Below, in pieces: positions 1 to 8,904 of a stretch of 64,000 nucleotides of DNA (positions are counted from its first letter, which is position 1; the number at the start of each line of letters is the position of its first letter). Below the pieces are notes generated by a model. It saw only the letters and a list, made by a program, of their open reading frames with translations, was not told where the DNA came from and did not search any database. Both the position numbers and the translations under genes were made by a program. Location: NCBI RefSeq assembly GCF_020615385.1, contig NZ_JAJAVB010000010.1, positions 33,261 to 97,260 of the forward strand, read 5' to 3'. Origin of the DNA: Jiella soli. Its GTDB lineage: Bacteria; Pseudomonadota; Alphaproteobacteria; Rhizobiales; Rhizobiaceae.

Positions 1-270
1 AGCGTGCCCGTGGTCGCCCCGGCACCGATCGAGGTTCTCGTCCCGCACGAGAACAGCGACCGCGTGTCTGCGCAGATTCGGTATCACGGCCCGCTGATCG
101 CGCCGGTGGAGAAGGGTGCGGAGGTTGCGTCGCTGGACGTGATGGTGGACGACGAAAGGGTGCAGTCGACGCCGCTCGTCGCCGGCACGGCCGTCAGCAC
201 CGGAAGCTTCACCGATCGCGCGCTCGGCGCCGCCAAGGAACTCGCATTCGGCTGGGTTCGGGCCTTTTGA
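1..270 (+). CDS. D-alanyl-D-alanine carboxypeptidase, C-terminal fragment
   Basis: The reading frame is open from base 1, so only the last 89 residues of a longer protein are present. They match the C-terminal beta-sheet domain of penicillin-binding protein 5-type carboxypeptidases (PBP5_C): the stretch IRYHGPLIAPVEKGAEVASL is typical, followed by a short amphipathic tail (AKELAFGWVRAF) that usually peripherally anchors these enzymes to the periplasmic face of the inner membrane. The catalytic SxxK domain lies upstream, outside the window. The full enzyme trims the terminal D-Ala of peptidoglycan stem peptides. The stop lies 22 bases before tmk, so the two are probably co-transcribed. Confidence 0.85.
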   Translation, partial: SVPVVAPAPIEVLVPHENSDRVSAQIRYHGPLIAPVEKGAEVASLDVMVDDERVQSTPLVAGTAVSTGSFTDRALGAAKELAFGWVRAF

Positions 271-292
271 TGCGAACAAGTCGGGAGAAACC

Positions 293-973
293 GTGAGCGG
301 CTGCTTCATCACGTTCGAGGGCGGCGAGGGAAGCGGCAAGTCGACCCAGATCGCACAGCTGGCCGCACACCTGCGCGCCGAAGGCCGGTCCGTCGTGATC
401 ACACGGGAGCCCGGCGGCTCGCCCGGTGCCGAAGCGATCCGGCACATCATCCTGTCTGGCGCGGCCGAAGAGTTGGGTCCCGAATGGGAAGCGGTTCTGT
501 TCGCCGCCGCCCGGACCGATCACGTCCTGCAGCTGATCAAGCCGGCGCTGGAGCGCGGCGACGTCGTTCTGTGTGACCGCTTTCACGATTCGACCAGGGT
601 CTACCAGTTCCTCGATCCCGCCCTCGACAAGAAGCTGCTCCAGCGGCTGGAACGGGCGGCCCTCTGCGGGCTCTATCCCCACCTCACGATCATCCTCGAC
701 GTTCCGGCCGAAATCGGCGGAGACCGGGCCCGCAAGCGGCGCGGCGACCGGGCAGCTGACCGCTTCGAGAAGGACGACCCGAAGGTCCAGGAAGAGCGGC
801 GGCGGGCGTTTCTGAAGATCGCGTCGGACGAGCCCGACCGCTGCGTGGTGATCGACGGCGATCGCTCCGTCGCCGCGGTGGCAAGCGAGATCGCGACCGT
901 CGTCGACGACCGTCTGGAAGCCATGCGCTTCGAAGCGATTGACCGGTCTCTCAACGGCGATCGCAGGCCGTGA
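293..973 (+). CDS. tmk: Thymidylate kinase
   Basis: This is a 226-residue dTMP kinase, which phosphorylates dTMP to dTDP for DNA synthesis. The P-loop GGEGSGKST is at residues 10-18, the DRF motif is in VVLCDRFHDSTRVYQ, and an arginine-rich LID segment (RKRRGDRAADRFEKDD) follows. Length is normal for the family. The start is GTG, preceded by a GGGAGA ribosome binding site. Its stop overlaps the GTG start of holB by four bases (GTGA), the usual translational coupling in this alphaproteobacterial operon. The function is secure from the motifs and from the conserved tmk-holB neighbourhood. Confidence 0.95.
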   Translation: MSGCFITFEGGEGSGKSTQIAQLAAHLRAEGRSVVITREPGGSPGAEAIRHIILSGAAEELGPEWEAVLFAAARTDHVLQLIKPALERGDVVLCDRFHDSTRVYQFLDPALDKKLLQRLERAALCGLYPHLTIILDVPAEIGGDRARKRRGDRAADRFEKDDPKVQEERRRAFLKIASDEPDRCVVIDGDRSVAAVASEIATVVDDRLEAMRFEAIDRSLNGDRRP

Positions 974-2034
974 GTTCTCTTTGGCAGGACGTTCCGGCTG
1001 GCCACGACGATCTCGACCAGGTCGCGCCGCCGCCGGGAACCCTATCGCTTTTCGGACATGAGCGGGCCTGGCATGCGTTGGAGGATGCCCGGACTTCCGG
1101 CCGGCTGCATCACGCCTGGCTGCTGCAGGGCCCGCGCGGCATCGGCAAGGCGACAGCCGCATTCGCCTTCGCCCGGGTGCTTGCCGGTGCAGAGAAGCTC
1201 GAACCTGCGGGCGAGGCGACGGCGCGCTTTCGGGACGACGATCCGGTGGTGCGGCAGATCGCGATCGGCACGCTGCCCGGGCTCATCCACGTCATGCGTC
1301 CACCGGTAGAGCGCGGATCCGGCTTCCGCACTCAGATCACGGTGGAGGAAGTGCGCAAGCTGAACCGATTCTTCCACGCGACCGGCTCCAGCTCCGGCTG
1401 GCGGATCGCGATCATCGATCCGGCCGACGACCTCAATCGCAGCGCGGCGAACGCGCTCCTGAAAATGCTGGAGGAGCCGCCGGGGCGATCGGTCTTCCTG
1501 ATCGCCAACCACACGCCCGGCCGCATCCTGCCGACGATTCGCTCGCGCTGCCGGCTGCTGCGCTTCGAGCCGCTCGGCGAAACCGATCTGAAGCGCGCCG
1601 TCTCCTCCGCCGCACCCTCGGTCCAGGCCGCCGAGATCGACGCCGCGCTCAGACTCTGCGAAGGCAGCGTCCGGCAGGCGCTGATGCTGATCGCCAATGG
1701 CGGCACCGAGATCAACCGGACGCTCGCGGGGCTGATCGAGGCGTCGGAACCGGACTGGACCGCAATCCAGACAATGGCCGACGCGCTGACGCAAAAGGGG
1801 CGTGAGGCGGCCTACGATCTTCTGGTGACGGCGTTTCTCGGCGCACTGGCGGCCGCAAGCGAAAAACGCCTTAAGGCAGGTGACGGCGACGGCGCGGCGG
1901 AGCTCGCGCGGCTCTGGCAGGAGGAGACGCGTCGGATATCTGAGGCGGCAGCTTACAATCTCGACCGCAAGCAGACGGTGCTGACGATGTTCGACCGCTA
2001 CTTTACCCGGCGCCGGACGATCGCTGCCGAGTGA
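970..2034 (+). CDS. holB: DNA polymerase III subunit delta'
   Basis: This 354-residue AAA+ protein is the delta' subunit of the clamp loader, which opens the beta sliding clamp at the replication fork. It has the P-loop GPRGIGKAT (residues 54-62), the sensor-1 region LIANHTPGRILPTIRSRCRLL with the SRC motif, and an alpha-helical C-terminal collar domain. The four zinc-binding cysteines found in E. coli delta' are not evident, as is common in alphaproteobacteria. The GTG start overlaps the tmk stop. A 125-base gap without a gene separates it from metG. Confidence 0.93.
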   Translation: MSSLWQDVPAGHDDLDQVAPPPGTLSLFGHERAWHALEDARTSGRLHHAWLLQGPRGIGKATAAFAFARVLAGAEKLEPAGEATARFRDDDPVVRQIAIGTLPGLIHVMRPPVERGSGFRTQITVEEVRKLNRFFHATGSSSGWRIAIIDPADDLNRSAANALLKMLEEPPGRSVFLIANHTPGRILPTIRSRCRLLRFEPLGETDLKRAVSSAAPSVQAAEIDAALRLCEGSVRQALMLIANGGTEINRTLAGLIEASEPDWTAIQTMADALTQKGREAAYDLLVTAFLGALAAASEKRLKAGDGDGAAELARLWQEETRRISEAAAYNLDRKQTVLTMFDRYFTRRRTIAAE

Positions 2035-2159
2035 TCCGATCTCGGAAGATGGGTCCGGCTTGTCGCCGCCCGATCTGCGGCGTCGATTGAGACCTTCGGG
2101 CGAATGCTCTATGTCGCGGGAGACTCATCCTGTCTCGAGCCCATCCGTCGAAAGCGCCA

Positions 2160-3710
2160 ATGGCCGAACGCTTCTACATCACGACGCCGATCTTCTATCC
2201 GAACGGCAAGCCGCATATCGGCCACGCCTACACGGCGATCGCGACCGACGTTCTAGCGCGGTTCAAGCGGCTCGACGGCTATGACGTCTTCTTCCTGTCG
2301 GGGACCGACGAGCACGGCCAGAAGATGCAGCAGACCGCCGAGGCGGAGGGGCTGACGCCGCTGGCGCTCGCCGATCGCAATTCGACGGTCTTCAAGGAGA
2401 TGCTCACCGCGCTCGGCTGCTCCAACGACGACTTCATCCGCACGACCGAGGCACGCCATCAGGCGGCCTGCAGCGAGATCTGGCGGCGCATGGAAGCGAA
2501 TGGCGACATCTATCGCGATCGCTACAGCGGCTGGTACTCGGTGCGCCAGGAAGCCTATTTCGACGAGGCCGAGACCACCCTCGGCCCGGATGGCGTGCGG
2601 CGCGAACCGCTCGGCTCGCCAGTCGAATGGAACGAGGAGGAGAGCTATTTTTTCAAGCTCTCGACCTTTCAGGACCGGCTCCTCGCGCTCTATGAGGAGC
2701 ATCCGGAGTTCATCGGTCCGTCCGAACGCCGCAACGAGGTGATATCCTTCGTCAAATCGGGCCTGCGCGACCTTTCCATCTCACGCACGACCTTCGACTG
2801 GGGCATTCCGGTTCCGGACGACCCCAAGCACGTGATGTATGTATGGGTCGATGCGCTGACCAATTATCTGACCGCGACGGGATTTCCGGGCGAGGGGGAT
2901 CGGACCGCATTCTGGCCGGCGGACATTCACGTTATCGGCAAGGACATCGTCCGCTTCCACACGGTCTACTGGCCCGCTTTCCTGATGTCGGCCGGCCTGC
3001 CGCTGCCGAAACGCGTCTTCGCCCACGGCTTCCTTTTCAATCGCGGGGAGAAGATGTCGAAATCGGTCGGCAACGTCATCGATCCCTTCGCGCTGATCGA
3101 CGTCTACGGCCTCGACCGGCTGCGCTATTTCCTCTTGCGCGAAGTGCCGTTCGGCCAAGACGGCAATTATTCGCACGACGCCATCGTCAACCGGACGAAT
3201 TCCGAACTTGCCAACGACCTCGGCAATCTCGCTCAGCGTTCACTCTCGATGATCGCCAAGCATTGCGAGGCCAAGGTCCCGCAGCCGGGAGAATTGTCCG
3301 CGGCCGATCGCGCCATCATGGAAGCGGCGCACCAGCTTCTGCCCAGGGCGCGCGAGGCGATCGACCGGCAGGAACTCCATGCCGTGCTGGCGGCGGTCAT
3401 CTCGCTTGTCAGCGAGGCCAATCGCTACTTCGCCGGCCAGGAGCCCTGGGCGCTGCGAAAGACCGATCCCGCGCGCATGGCGACCGTCCTCTACGTGACG
3501 GCGGAGATCGTGCGCCGCGCCGCGATCCTGCTCCAGCCCTTCGTGCCGGAAAGCGCGGGCAAGATGCTGAGGACGCTCGGGATCGCCGAGACCGCGCGCA
3601 GCTTCACCGAGCTGACGCCGGACGTCGCGCTCAAGCCCGGCGCGCCGTTGCCGCCGCCGCAGCCGGTCTTTCCGCGATTCAACGATACGGTCCCGGACGA
3701 CGACACCTGA
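2160..3710 (+). CDS. metG: Methionyl-tRNA synthetase
   Basis: This 516-residue class I aminoacyl-tRNA synthetase charges tRNA-Met. The HIGH-type signature PHIGHAY is at residues 18-24 and KMSKS at 298-302. The zinc-knuckle cysteines of the E. coli enzyme are absent in the connective peptide ([15 protein letters not shown]), so it belongs to the shorter zinc-free type, and it lacks the C-terminal dimerisation/tRNA-binding domain. The start has no strong Shine-Dalgarno sequence but is fixed by homology ([20 protein letters not shown]). The stop and the next start share one base (TGATG), so tatD is translationally coupled. Confidence 0.96.
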   Translation: MAERFYITTPIFYPNGKPHIGHAYTAIATDVLARFKRLDGYDVFFLSGTDEHGQKMQQTAEAEGLTPLALADRNSTVFKEMLTALGCSNDDFIRTTEARHQAACSEIWRRMEANGDIYRDRYSGWYSVRQEAYFDEAETTLGPDGVRREPLGSPVEWNEEESYFFKLSTFQDRLLALYEEHPEFIGPSERRNEVISFVKSGLRDLSISRTTFDWGIPVPDDPKHVMYVWVDALTNYLTATGFPGEGDRTAFWPADIHVIGKDIVRFHTVYWPAFLMSAGLPLPKRVFAHGFLFNRGEKMSKSVGNVIDPFALIDVYGLDRLRYFLLREVPFGQDGNYSHDAIVNRTNSELANDLGNLAQRSLSMIAKHCEAKVPQPGELSAADRAIMEAAHQLLPRAREAIDRQELHAVLAAVISLVSEANRYFAGQEPWALRKTDPARMATVLYVTAEIVRRAAILLQPFVPESAGKMLRTLGIAETARSFTELTPDVALKPGAPLPPPQPVFPRFNDTVPDDDT

Positions 3711-4510
3711 TGCAGCCATTCATCGTCGACAGCCACTGCCATCTCGACTTCCCGGATTTCGAGGGCGAGCATGAAGCGCTGATCGCGCGGGCGAAGGATG
3801 CCGGCGTCCAGCTCTTCGTGACGATCTCGACCTATGTGTCGCGGATCGAGCGGCTTAAGACCATCATCCGCGCTCATCCGGAGGTCTATGCCTCTGTCGG
3901 CACCCATCCCTTGAGCGCCGGCGACGAGCCGGACGTGCCGACGGAAGAGCTGGTCCGGCTGGCCGAAGGCGACGAGAAGATCGTGGCGATCGGCGAAGCC
4001 GGCCTCGACTACCATTACGACAAGGCTCCACACGACGTTCAAGCCGCAGTGTTCCGCCGGCACATTGCGGCAGCCCGGGAAACCCAGCTGCCGCTGGTGA
4101 TCCACGCGCGCGATGCCGACGACGACATGATCGCGATCCTCGAAGAGGAAAGCGGGAAGGGGGCCTTCCCGTTTATCCTGCACTGCTTCTCCTCCGGGCG
4201 CGGACTTGCCGAGGTGGGCGTCGCGCTCGGTGGTTACGTCTCCTTCTCCGGCATCCTGACGTTCCGGAGTTCCGACGAGATCCGCTCGATCGCCAGTGAC
4301 GTTCCGATGGAGCGGCTGCTGGTCGAGACCGACGCGCCCTATCTCGCGCCGCCACCGCATCGCGGCAAGCGCAACGAACCGGCCTTCGTGCGCCACACCG
4401 CCGAGGTTCTGGCCGAGGTGAAGGGCGTCGATCTCGAGACGATCGCGAAGACGACCTCGGACAATTTCTTCCGCCTGTTCGCCAAGATTCCCGATCCCCG
4501 GCACGCTTGA
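3710..4510 (+). CDS. tatD: TatD-family metal-dependent hydrolase
   Basis: This 266-residue TIM-barrel hydrolase belongs to the TatD DNase family, whose members are 3'-5' exonucleases or D-aminoacyl hydrolase-like enzymes. All metal ligands are visible: DSHCHLD at the N-terminus, the Glu of GEAGLDYHY, His in VIHAR, His in LHCFSSG and Asp in VETDAPYLAP. The ATG start shares its A with the metG stop. In Hyphomicrobiales this gene regularly sits between metG and an MBL-fold hydrolase, as here. The exact substrate is not established for this member. Confidence 0.92.
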   Translation: MQPFIVDSHCHLDFPDFEGEHEALIARAKDAGVQLFVTISTYVSRIERLKTIIRAHPEVYASVGTHPLSAGDEPDVPTEELVRLAEGDEKIVAIGEAGLDYHYDKAPHDVQAAVFRRHIAAARETQLPLVIHARDADDDMIAILEEESGKGAFPFILHCFSSGRGLAEVGVALGGYVSFSGILTFRSSDEIRSIASDVPMERLLVETDAPYLAPPPHRGKRNEPAFVRHTAEVLAEVKGVDLETIAKTTSDNFFRLFAKIPDPRHA

Positions 4511-4526
4511 AGACGAGGCGCCGACG

Positions 4527-5336
4527 GTGAGCGACATCCTGCGCCTGACCATTCTCGGCTGTTCGTCCTCGCCCGGCGTGCCGCGCATCAACGGCGACTG
4601 GGGCGCCTGCGACCCCACGAACCCGAAGAACCGTCGGCTCAGGGCCGCCGCGCTGATCGAGCGGATCGGCGCCGGGGGCAAGACGGTGGTCGCGCTCGAC
4701 TGCGGCCCGGATTTTCGCGAGCAGATGCTGTCGGCGGCGGTAGACCGTCTCGATGGCGTGGTTTTGACCCATCCGCACGCCGACCACATCCACGGGCTCG
4801 ACGACCTGCGCGGCTACATGCTGGTGCAGAAGCATCGCGTCGGCGTCCACGCCGACGCGCAAACCTATGAGCGGGTGTTCGAAGCGTTCCGCTACTGCTT
4901 CGAGACGCCGCCGGGCAGCAATTATCCGCCGGTGGTCAAGCATGTGCCGATCAAAGCCGGCGAAGTCTTTGCGATCGACGGACCTGGCGGACCGGTCGAA
5001 ATTCTGCCGTTCGACCAGGTGCATGGATCGATCACCTCGCTCGGCCTGAGGATCGGGCCGTTCGCGTATTGCAGCGATGTCAGCGACTTTCCGCCGCCCG
5101 CCACCGCCGCGATCGACGGTGCCCGGCACATCGTCATCGACGCGCTCCAATACCGCCGCCATCCAAGCCATCTCAGCGTCGAGCAGGCGCTTGGCTGGAT
5201 CGACAGGCTCGGCGTGGAGGCTGCGACGCTGACCCACATGCATACGCCACTCGACTACGAGACGCTGGCGGCCGAACTGCCGGCCCATGTGCGGCCGGCC
5301 TATGACGGGCTCGTCATCGAATTACCGCTGGAATGA
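4527..5336 (+). CDS. MBL-fold metallohydrolase, PhnP-like
   Basis: This 269-residue metallo-beta-lactamase fold protein resembles the PhnP/COG1235 group of phosphodiesterases. The metal site HPHADHIHG is complete (His82, His84, Asp86, His87), with later His/Asp ligands in YCSDVSDFP and LTHMHTPLDY. The N-terminal GCSSSPGVP...GDWGACDPTNPKNRR is the conserved signature of the copy that follows tatD in rhizobia. The start is GTG after an AGACGAGG segment. The stop overlaps the next start (ATGA). It probably cleaves a cyclic or phosphodiester substrate, but none is proven. It is part of the tmk-to-reductase operon. Confidence 0.85.
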   Translation: MSDILRLTILGCSSSPGVPRINGDWGACDPTNPKNRRLRAAALIERIGAGGKTVVALDCGPDFREQMLSAAVDRLDGVVLTHPHADHIHGLDDLRGYMLVQKHRVGVHADAQTYERVFEAFRYCFETPPGSNYPPVVKHVPIKAGEVFAIDGPGGPVEILPFDQVHGSITSLGLRIGPFAYCSDVSDFPPPATAAIDGARHIVIDALQYRRHPSHLSVEQALGWIDRLGVEAATLTHMHTPLDYETLAAELPAHVRPAYDGLVIELPLE

Positions 5337-5899
5337 CCCCGGCAGCGCCATCGCAACGCATCCTCGCGATCTGCGGAAGCCTCCGACGCCACTCGCGCAA
5401 CCGGCTTCTTCTCGAGGCCTTCTGCCGGTATTCTCCGGCTGGTGTCTTGGTCGAGATGGCGCCAGGCCTCGACATGCTGCCGCCGTTCAATCCGGACCAC
5501 GAGGGCGACGCGGCGCCGGCGGAGTTGGAACACTTCGCGGAACTGGTGACGCGAGCCGACGGGCTGATCATCGCCGCGCCGGAATACGCGCACGGCATTC
5601 CCGGCGTCCTGAAGAATGCGCTCGACTGGCTGGTCTCGCGTCCGGAGATCCCAGGCAAGCCGGTCTTGCTCGTTCATGCGAGCACGCGCGGGCTGTTCGT
5701 CCGCGAGCATCTTTCGGAAGTGCTGCGCACGATGTCCGTCCGGCTCTTCGACACGGCACCGTTCGAATTGCACCTGATCGGGACATCGCCCGAAGCCGCG
5801 AACGCAATCCTTGACCGCGCCGACGTCGTCGAACGCATCCGACTGTCCATCGAAGGCTTTGCCGCGTTCGCCGTCGACTGCGCGGATCTCGACACCTGA
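5333..5899 (+). CDS. NADPH-dependent FMN reductase family protein
   Basis: This 188-residue flavodoxin-fold reductase (FMN_red family) has the phosphate-binding loop GSLRRHSRN at residues 15-23 and the family signature PEYAHGIPGVLKNALDWLVS. Such proteins transfer electrons from NAD(P)H to FMN, quinones, azo dyes or chromate. The substrate here is unknown. It starts inside the stop codon of the MBL hydrolase (ATGA overlap) and is the last gene of the run, followed by about 480 bases without a gene. Confidence 0.85.
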   Translation: MTPAAPSQRILAICGSLRRHSRNRLLLEAFCRYSPAGVLVEMAPGLDMLPPFNPDHEGDAAPAELEHFAELVTRADGLIIAAPEYAHGIPGVLKNALDWLVSRPEIPGKPVLLVHASTRGLFVREHLSEVLRTMSVRLFDTAPFELHLIGTSPEAANAILDRADVVERIRLSIEGFAAFAVDCADLDT

Positions 5900-6380
5900 G
5901 AGAAGAGTGCATGGCTCGGACGACCAGGCAAGCCGCCACGCCAGTTCCCGCCCATCATTGCGTTCCATAATCTATCTTATGCCACTTAGATGTATGGGCG
6001 TGTCGGCCCGCCTCTCTGGGTTTGTGCTGTTCTGGACGCGCTCCCTGCGGTTCGTCGGCGCACGGCACAAGCTCCCGACACCCCTCTCCCTCTCTCTCAT
6101 CCTAGGGCGTGGAGGATCGGAGCGCGGGTTCGAAACCCCGCTCGCCTCATGCGGCCGCTTCAGCTATAGGGCTGGCCCGTGTCGGCCCGCCGTCAGCGGC
6201 GCGGGCTGTGCGCCGCTGGTCAGTGGATGCTGCAGCGTGCCGTGCCGCCACCGCGCGGCATCCCGGGGCTGCGGATCAATGTCTTTGCACCGAACAGCCA
6301 GACGCAGCTGCGTTCGCAGCGTGCGGCGGTACGTGACCGTCCACGCAATCGCACGCGCTTCGTCGCCGACCTCACGAACG
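5900..6380. other. Intergenic region, no gene recognised
   Basis: About 480 bases lie between the convergent flavin reductase gene and glgX. I see no credible protein gene. The frames that are open here continue antisense into glgX. A 14-base direct repeat (CGTGTCGGCCCGCC) occurs at 5999-6012 and 6178-6191. At 6129-6149 there is a GGTTCGAAACC segment that recalls a tRNA T-arm, but the flanking stem does not pair cleanly and no tRNA body precedes it. Confidence 0.5.
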
Positions 6381-6411
6381 AAAAAGGCCGGCCGCTCTCG
6401 CAGCCGGCCTT
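6381..6411 (-). terminator. Rho-independent terminator of glgX
   Basis: A perfect 9-bp stem (AAGGCCGGC / GCCGGCCTT, 6384-6392 and 6403-6411) with a 10-base loop lies 30 bases beyond the glgX stop. Read on the minus strand it is followed by a run of T (complement of AAAAA at 6381-6385), the expected form of an intrinsic terminator. Confidence 0.8.
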
Positions 6412-6440
6412 ATGCCGATTTCACAGCCGTGGGGCGTTCG

Positions 6441-8714
6441 TCAGAGCCGCAGGCGGTCGCCTGCCGATCGGGCAAACGCTTCGGAGACATGGGCGAACGA
6501 ACGCCGAGCCTCGTCCTTCGCACCGTCGCCGTCGACCGGCTCGAGCATGAACACGAGGAAAGATCGGCCCGTCGCCATGTAGGCGTCGCCGAATTCGAAC
6601 GGTGCCAGCTCTTCGCGCTCCGGGAGGTTCGTGTCGATGACGTTTCGCCAGCGGAGCCCGCCGTTGGCTTCCGGCAGCGTGAAATTCACGACGTCGTCAT
6701 GCGCGTTCATGATGATGAGCATGGTGGCGTCCGTCCCTGGACGCCTGATGCCGGTCGACTGCGCGCGTCCGTCGAGGAGCACGCCGAAGCACCGTGCCTC
6801 GGGATCCTGCCAGTTGGCGTCCTCGAACTCGTCGCCCGACGGCGTGATCCAGGCCACGTCCTTGACGCCGAGTTCCTCATCGAAGGTACCGTGCAGAAAC
6901 GTCCCGCGGCGGAGCATGGCGAGCGACTGGCGCAGCATGATCAGCTTCTGGACGAATTCGGCGAGTTCCCGGCTCTTCGGCGTGATCTTCCAATCCACCC
7001 AGCCGATCTCGTTGTCCTGGGCATAGGCATTGTTGTTGCCGCCTTGCGTGCGGGCGAATTCGTCGCCGGCGAGGATCATCGGCGTGCCGCGGGAGAACAG
7101 CAGCGTCGCGAACAGATTGCGCAGCTGACGGAAGCGGATCTCGTTGATCTCTTCATCGTCGGTGAGACCCTCGGCACCGTAATTGTACGAGATGTTGTGG
7201 TCGTGGCCGTCGTTGTTGTCCTCGCCGTTCGCCTCGTTGTGCTTCTCGTTGTAGCTGACGAGATCGTGCAGCGTGAAGCCGTCATGGGCGGTGATGAAAT
7301 TGACCGAGGCCCACGGCTTGCGGCCGCGCTTGTCGAAGAGATCGGCCGAGGCCGAGATCTTGCTGGCGACCTCGGGGACCATCGCGTCGTCGCCGCGCCA
7401 ATAGGCCCGGACCGTGTCGCGGAATCCGTCGTTCCACTCCGCCCAGCCGGGCGGAAAGCGGCCGACCTGATAGCCGCCCGGTCCGCAATCCCATGGCTCG
7501 GCGATCATCTTGACCTCGGTCAGCAGCGGGTCCTGCATGCAGGCGTGAAGGAAGCTCGACTCCTCGGAGAAGCCCGTCGGCTCGCGCGCGAGAATCGTCG
7601 CGAGATCGAAGCGGAAGCCGTCGACCCGCATGTCGCCGGCCCAATAGCGAAGCGAGTCCGTGACGAGTTGCATCACCCGTGGATGCGACGTATTGACCGT
7701 GTTCCCGGTGCCGGTATCGTTGATGTAGTAGCGATTCTGATCGGGAAGCAGCCGATAATAGGCGGCATTGTCGATGCCCTTGAAGGAGAGCGTCGGCCCC
7801 TTCTCGTTGCCTTCGGCGGTATGGTTGTAGACGACGTCGAGGATCACCTCGAGTCCGGCATGATGGAACGCCGAGACCAGCTCCTTGAACTCGGCGACCG
7901 AGTTGCTCGCGAGATAGCGCGGGTCGGGCGCGAAGAAGCCGATCGTGTTGTAGCCCCAATAGTTCCGCAGCCCCTTGTCAACGAGATAGCTGTCATCGAC
8001 GAATGCGTGGATCGGCAGCAGTTCGACCGAGGTGACGCCGAGGCTGCGGACATAGTCGACGACCTCGCGGGTCATCAGCCCAGCGAACTTTCCGCGATCG
8101 TTTTCGGCGACGCTCGGATGGCGCTGGGTGAAGCCCTTGACGTGGGTCTCGTAGAAGATCGTCCGATCCCAGGGAACGCGCGGCGCCCGCTCGTCGCCCC
8201 AGGTGAAGGCCGGGTCGATCACCCGGCACTTCGGCACGAAGGGGGCGGAATCGCGCTCGTCGAAGGACAGATCCTCGTCCTGATGGCCGATCGTGTAGCC
8301 GAACAGCGCATGATCCCAGGTGAGGCTGCCGATATGCTGCTTGGCATAGGGGTCGAGCAGCAGCTTATTCGGGTTGAAGCGATGCCCGGCGTCCGGCTCA
8401 TAAGGTCCGTAGACCCGATAGCCGTAGATCATACCCGGCCGGGCCTCCCTCAGATAGCCGTGATAGATCTCGTTGGTGTATTCCGGCAACTCGATGCGTT
8501 CGACTTCCTGCTTGCCCTCCGGGTCGAAGATGCACAGCTCGACCTTGGTGGCATTGGCGGAGAAGATCGCGAAATTGACCCCAATCCCGTCCCAGGTGGC
8601 GCCAAGCGGGAAGGGACGGCCCTCCCCGATCCGGCTGCGCCGGACGCCTGGCTTCGGCACATAGCTGCTGGTGGTATTGGGAGTGATGTGGATCGTCACA
8701 GGATTTTCGCTCAC
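6441..8714 (-). CDS. glgX: Glycogen debranching enzyme GlgX
   Basis: This 757-residue isoamylase-type glycoside hydrolase (GH13) cleaves alpha-1,6 branches of limit glycogen in the cytoplasm. A CBM48-like N-terminal domain (about residues 31-120) precedes the catalytic barrel. Catalytic residues are visible: Asp370 in VDGFRFDLA (nucleophile), Glu406 in IAEPWD (acid/base) and Asp478 in ITAHDGF. The region YNEKHNEANGEDNNDG is typical of GlgX. No other glycogen gene is adjacent, so it stands alone with its own terminator. The 190 bases upstream (8715-8904) presumably hold its promoter. Confidence 0.95.
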   Translation of the reverse strand: MSENPVTIHITPNTTSSYVPKPGVRRSRIGEGRPFPLGATWDGIGVNFAIFSANATKVELCIFDPEGKQEVERIELPEYTNEIYHGYLREARPGMIYGYRVYGPYEPDAGHRFNPNKLLLDPYAKQHIGSLTWDHALFGYTIGHQDEDLSFDERDSAPFVPKCRVIDPAFTWGDERAPRVPWDRTIFYETHVKGFTQRHPSVAENDRGKFAGLMTREVVDYVRSLGVTSVELLPIHAFVDDSYLVDKGLRNYWGYNTIGFFAPDPRYLASNSVAEFKELVSAFHHAGLEVILDVVYNHTAEGNEKGPTLSFKGIDNAAYYRLLPDQNRYYINDTGTGNTVNTSHPRVMQLVTDSLRYWAGDMRVDGFRFDLATILAREPTGFSEESSFLHACMQDPLLTEVKMIAEPWDCGPGGYQVGRFPPGWAEWNDGFRDTVRAYWRGDDAMVPEVASKISASADLFDKRGRKPWASVNFITAHDGFTLHDLVSYNEKHNEANGEDNNDGHDHNISYNYGAEGLTDDEEINEIRFRQLRNLFATLLFSRGTPMILAGDEFARTQGGNNNAYAQDNEIGWVDWKITPKSRELAEFVQKLIMLRQSLAMLRRGTFLHGTFDEELGVKDVAWITPSGDEFEDANWQDPEARCFGVLLDGRAQSTGIRRPGTDATMLIIMNAHDDVVNFTLPEANGGLRWRNVIDTNLPEREELAPFEFGDAYMATGRSFLVFMLEPVDGDGAKDEARRSFAHVSEAFARSAGDRLRL

Positions 8715-8904
8715 GTAGAGAGTTCAGTCCAGTTACAAGCGCGAATCGGCCGGACGCGTTCCCGCAACCGCAAAACTTCCGCCGTCGCTGATGATCACGG
8801 CCGAGGCGGCGTCCCGTCATCTGCCAACGCCGGGAGCCGCATTTATCGGACGACGGTTCATCCGCTGCCCGCTTCGCCGGTCACCGAGACGATGACGCCG
8901 AGCG

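Noticed and set aside
6118-6160. Possible tRNA fragment around GGTTCGAAACC
   Set aside because: The T-stem does not form five pairs without a bulge and no D-arm or anticodon arm can be drawn upstream, so it is not called as an RNA gene.
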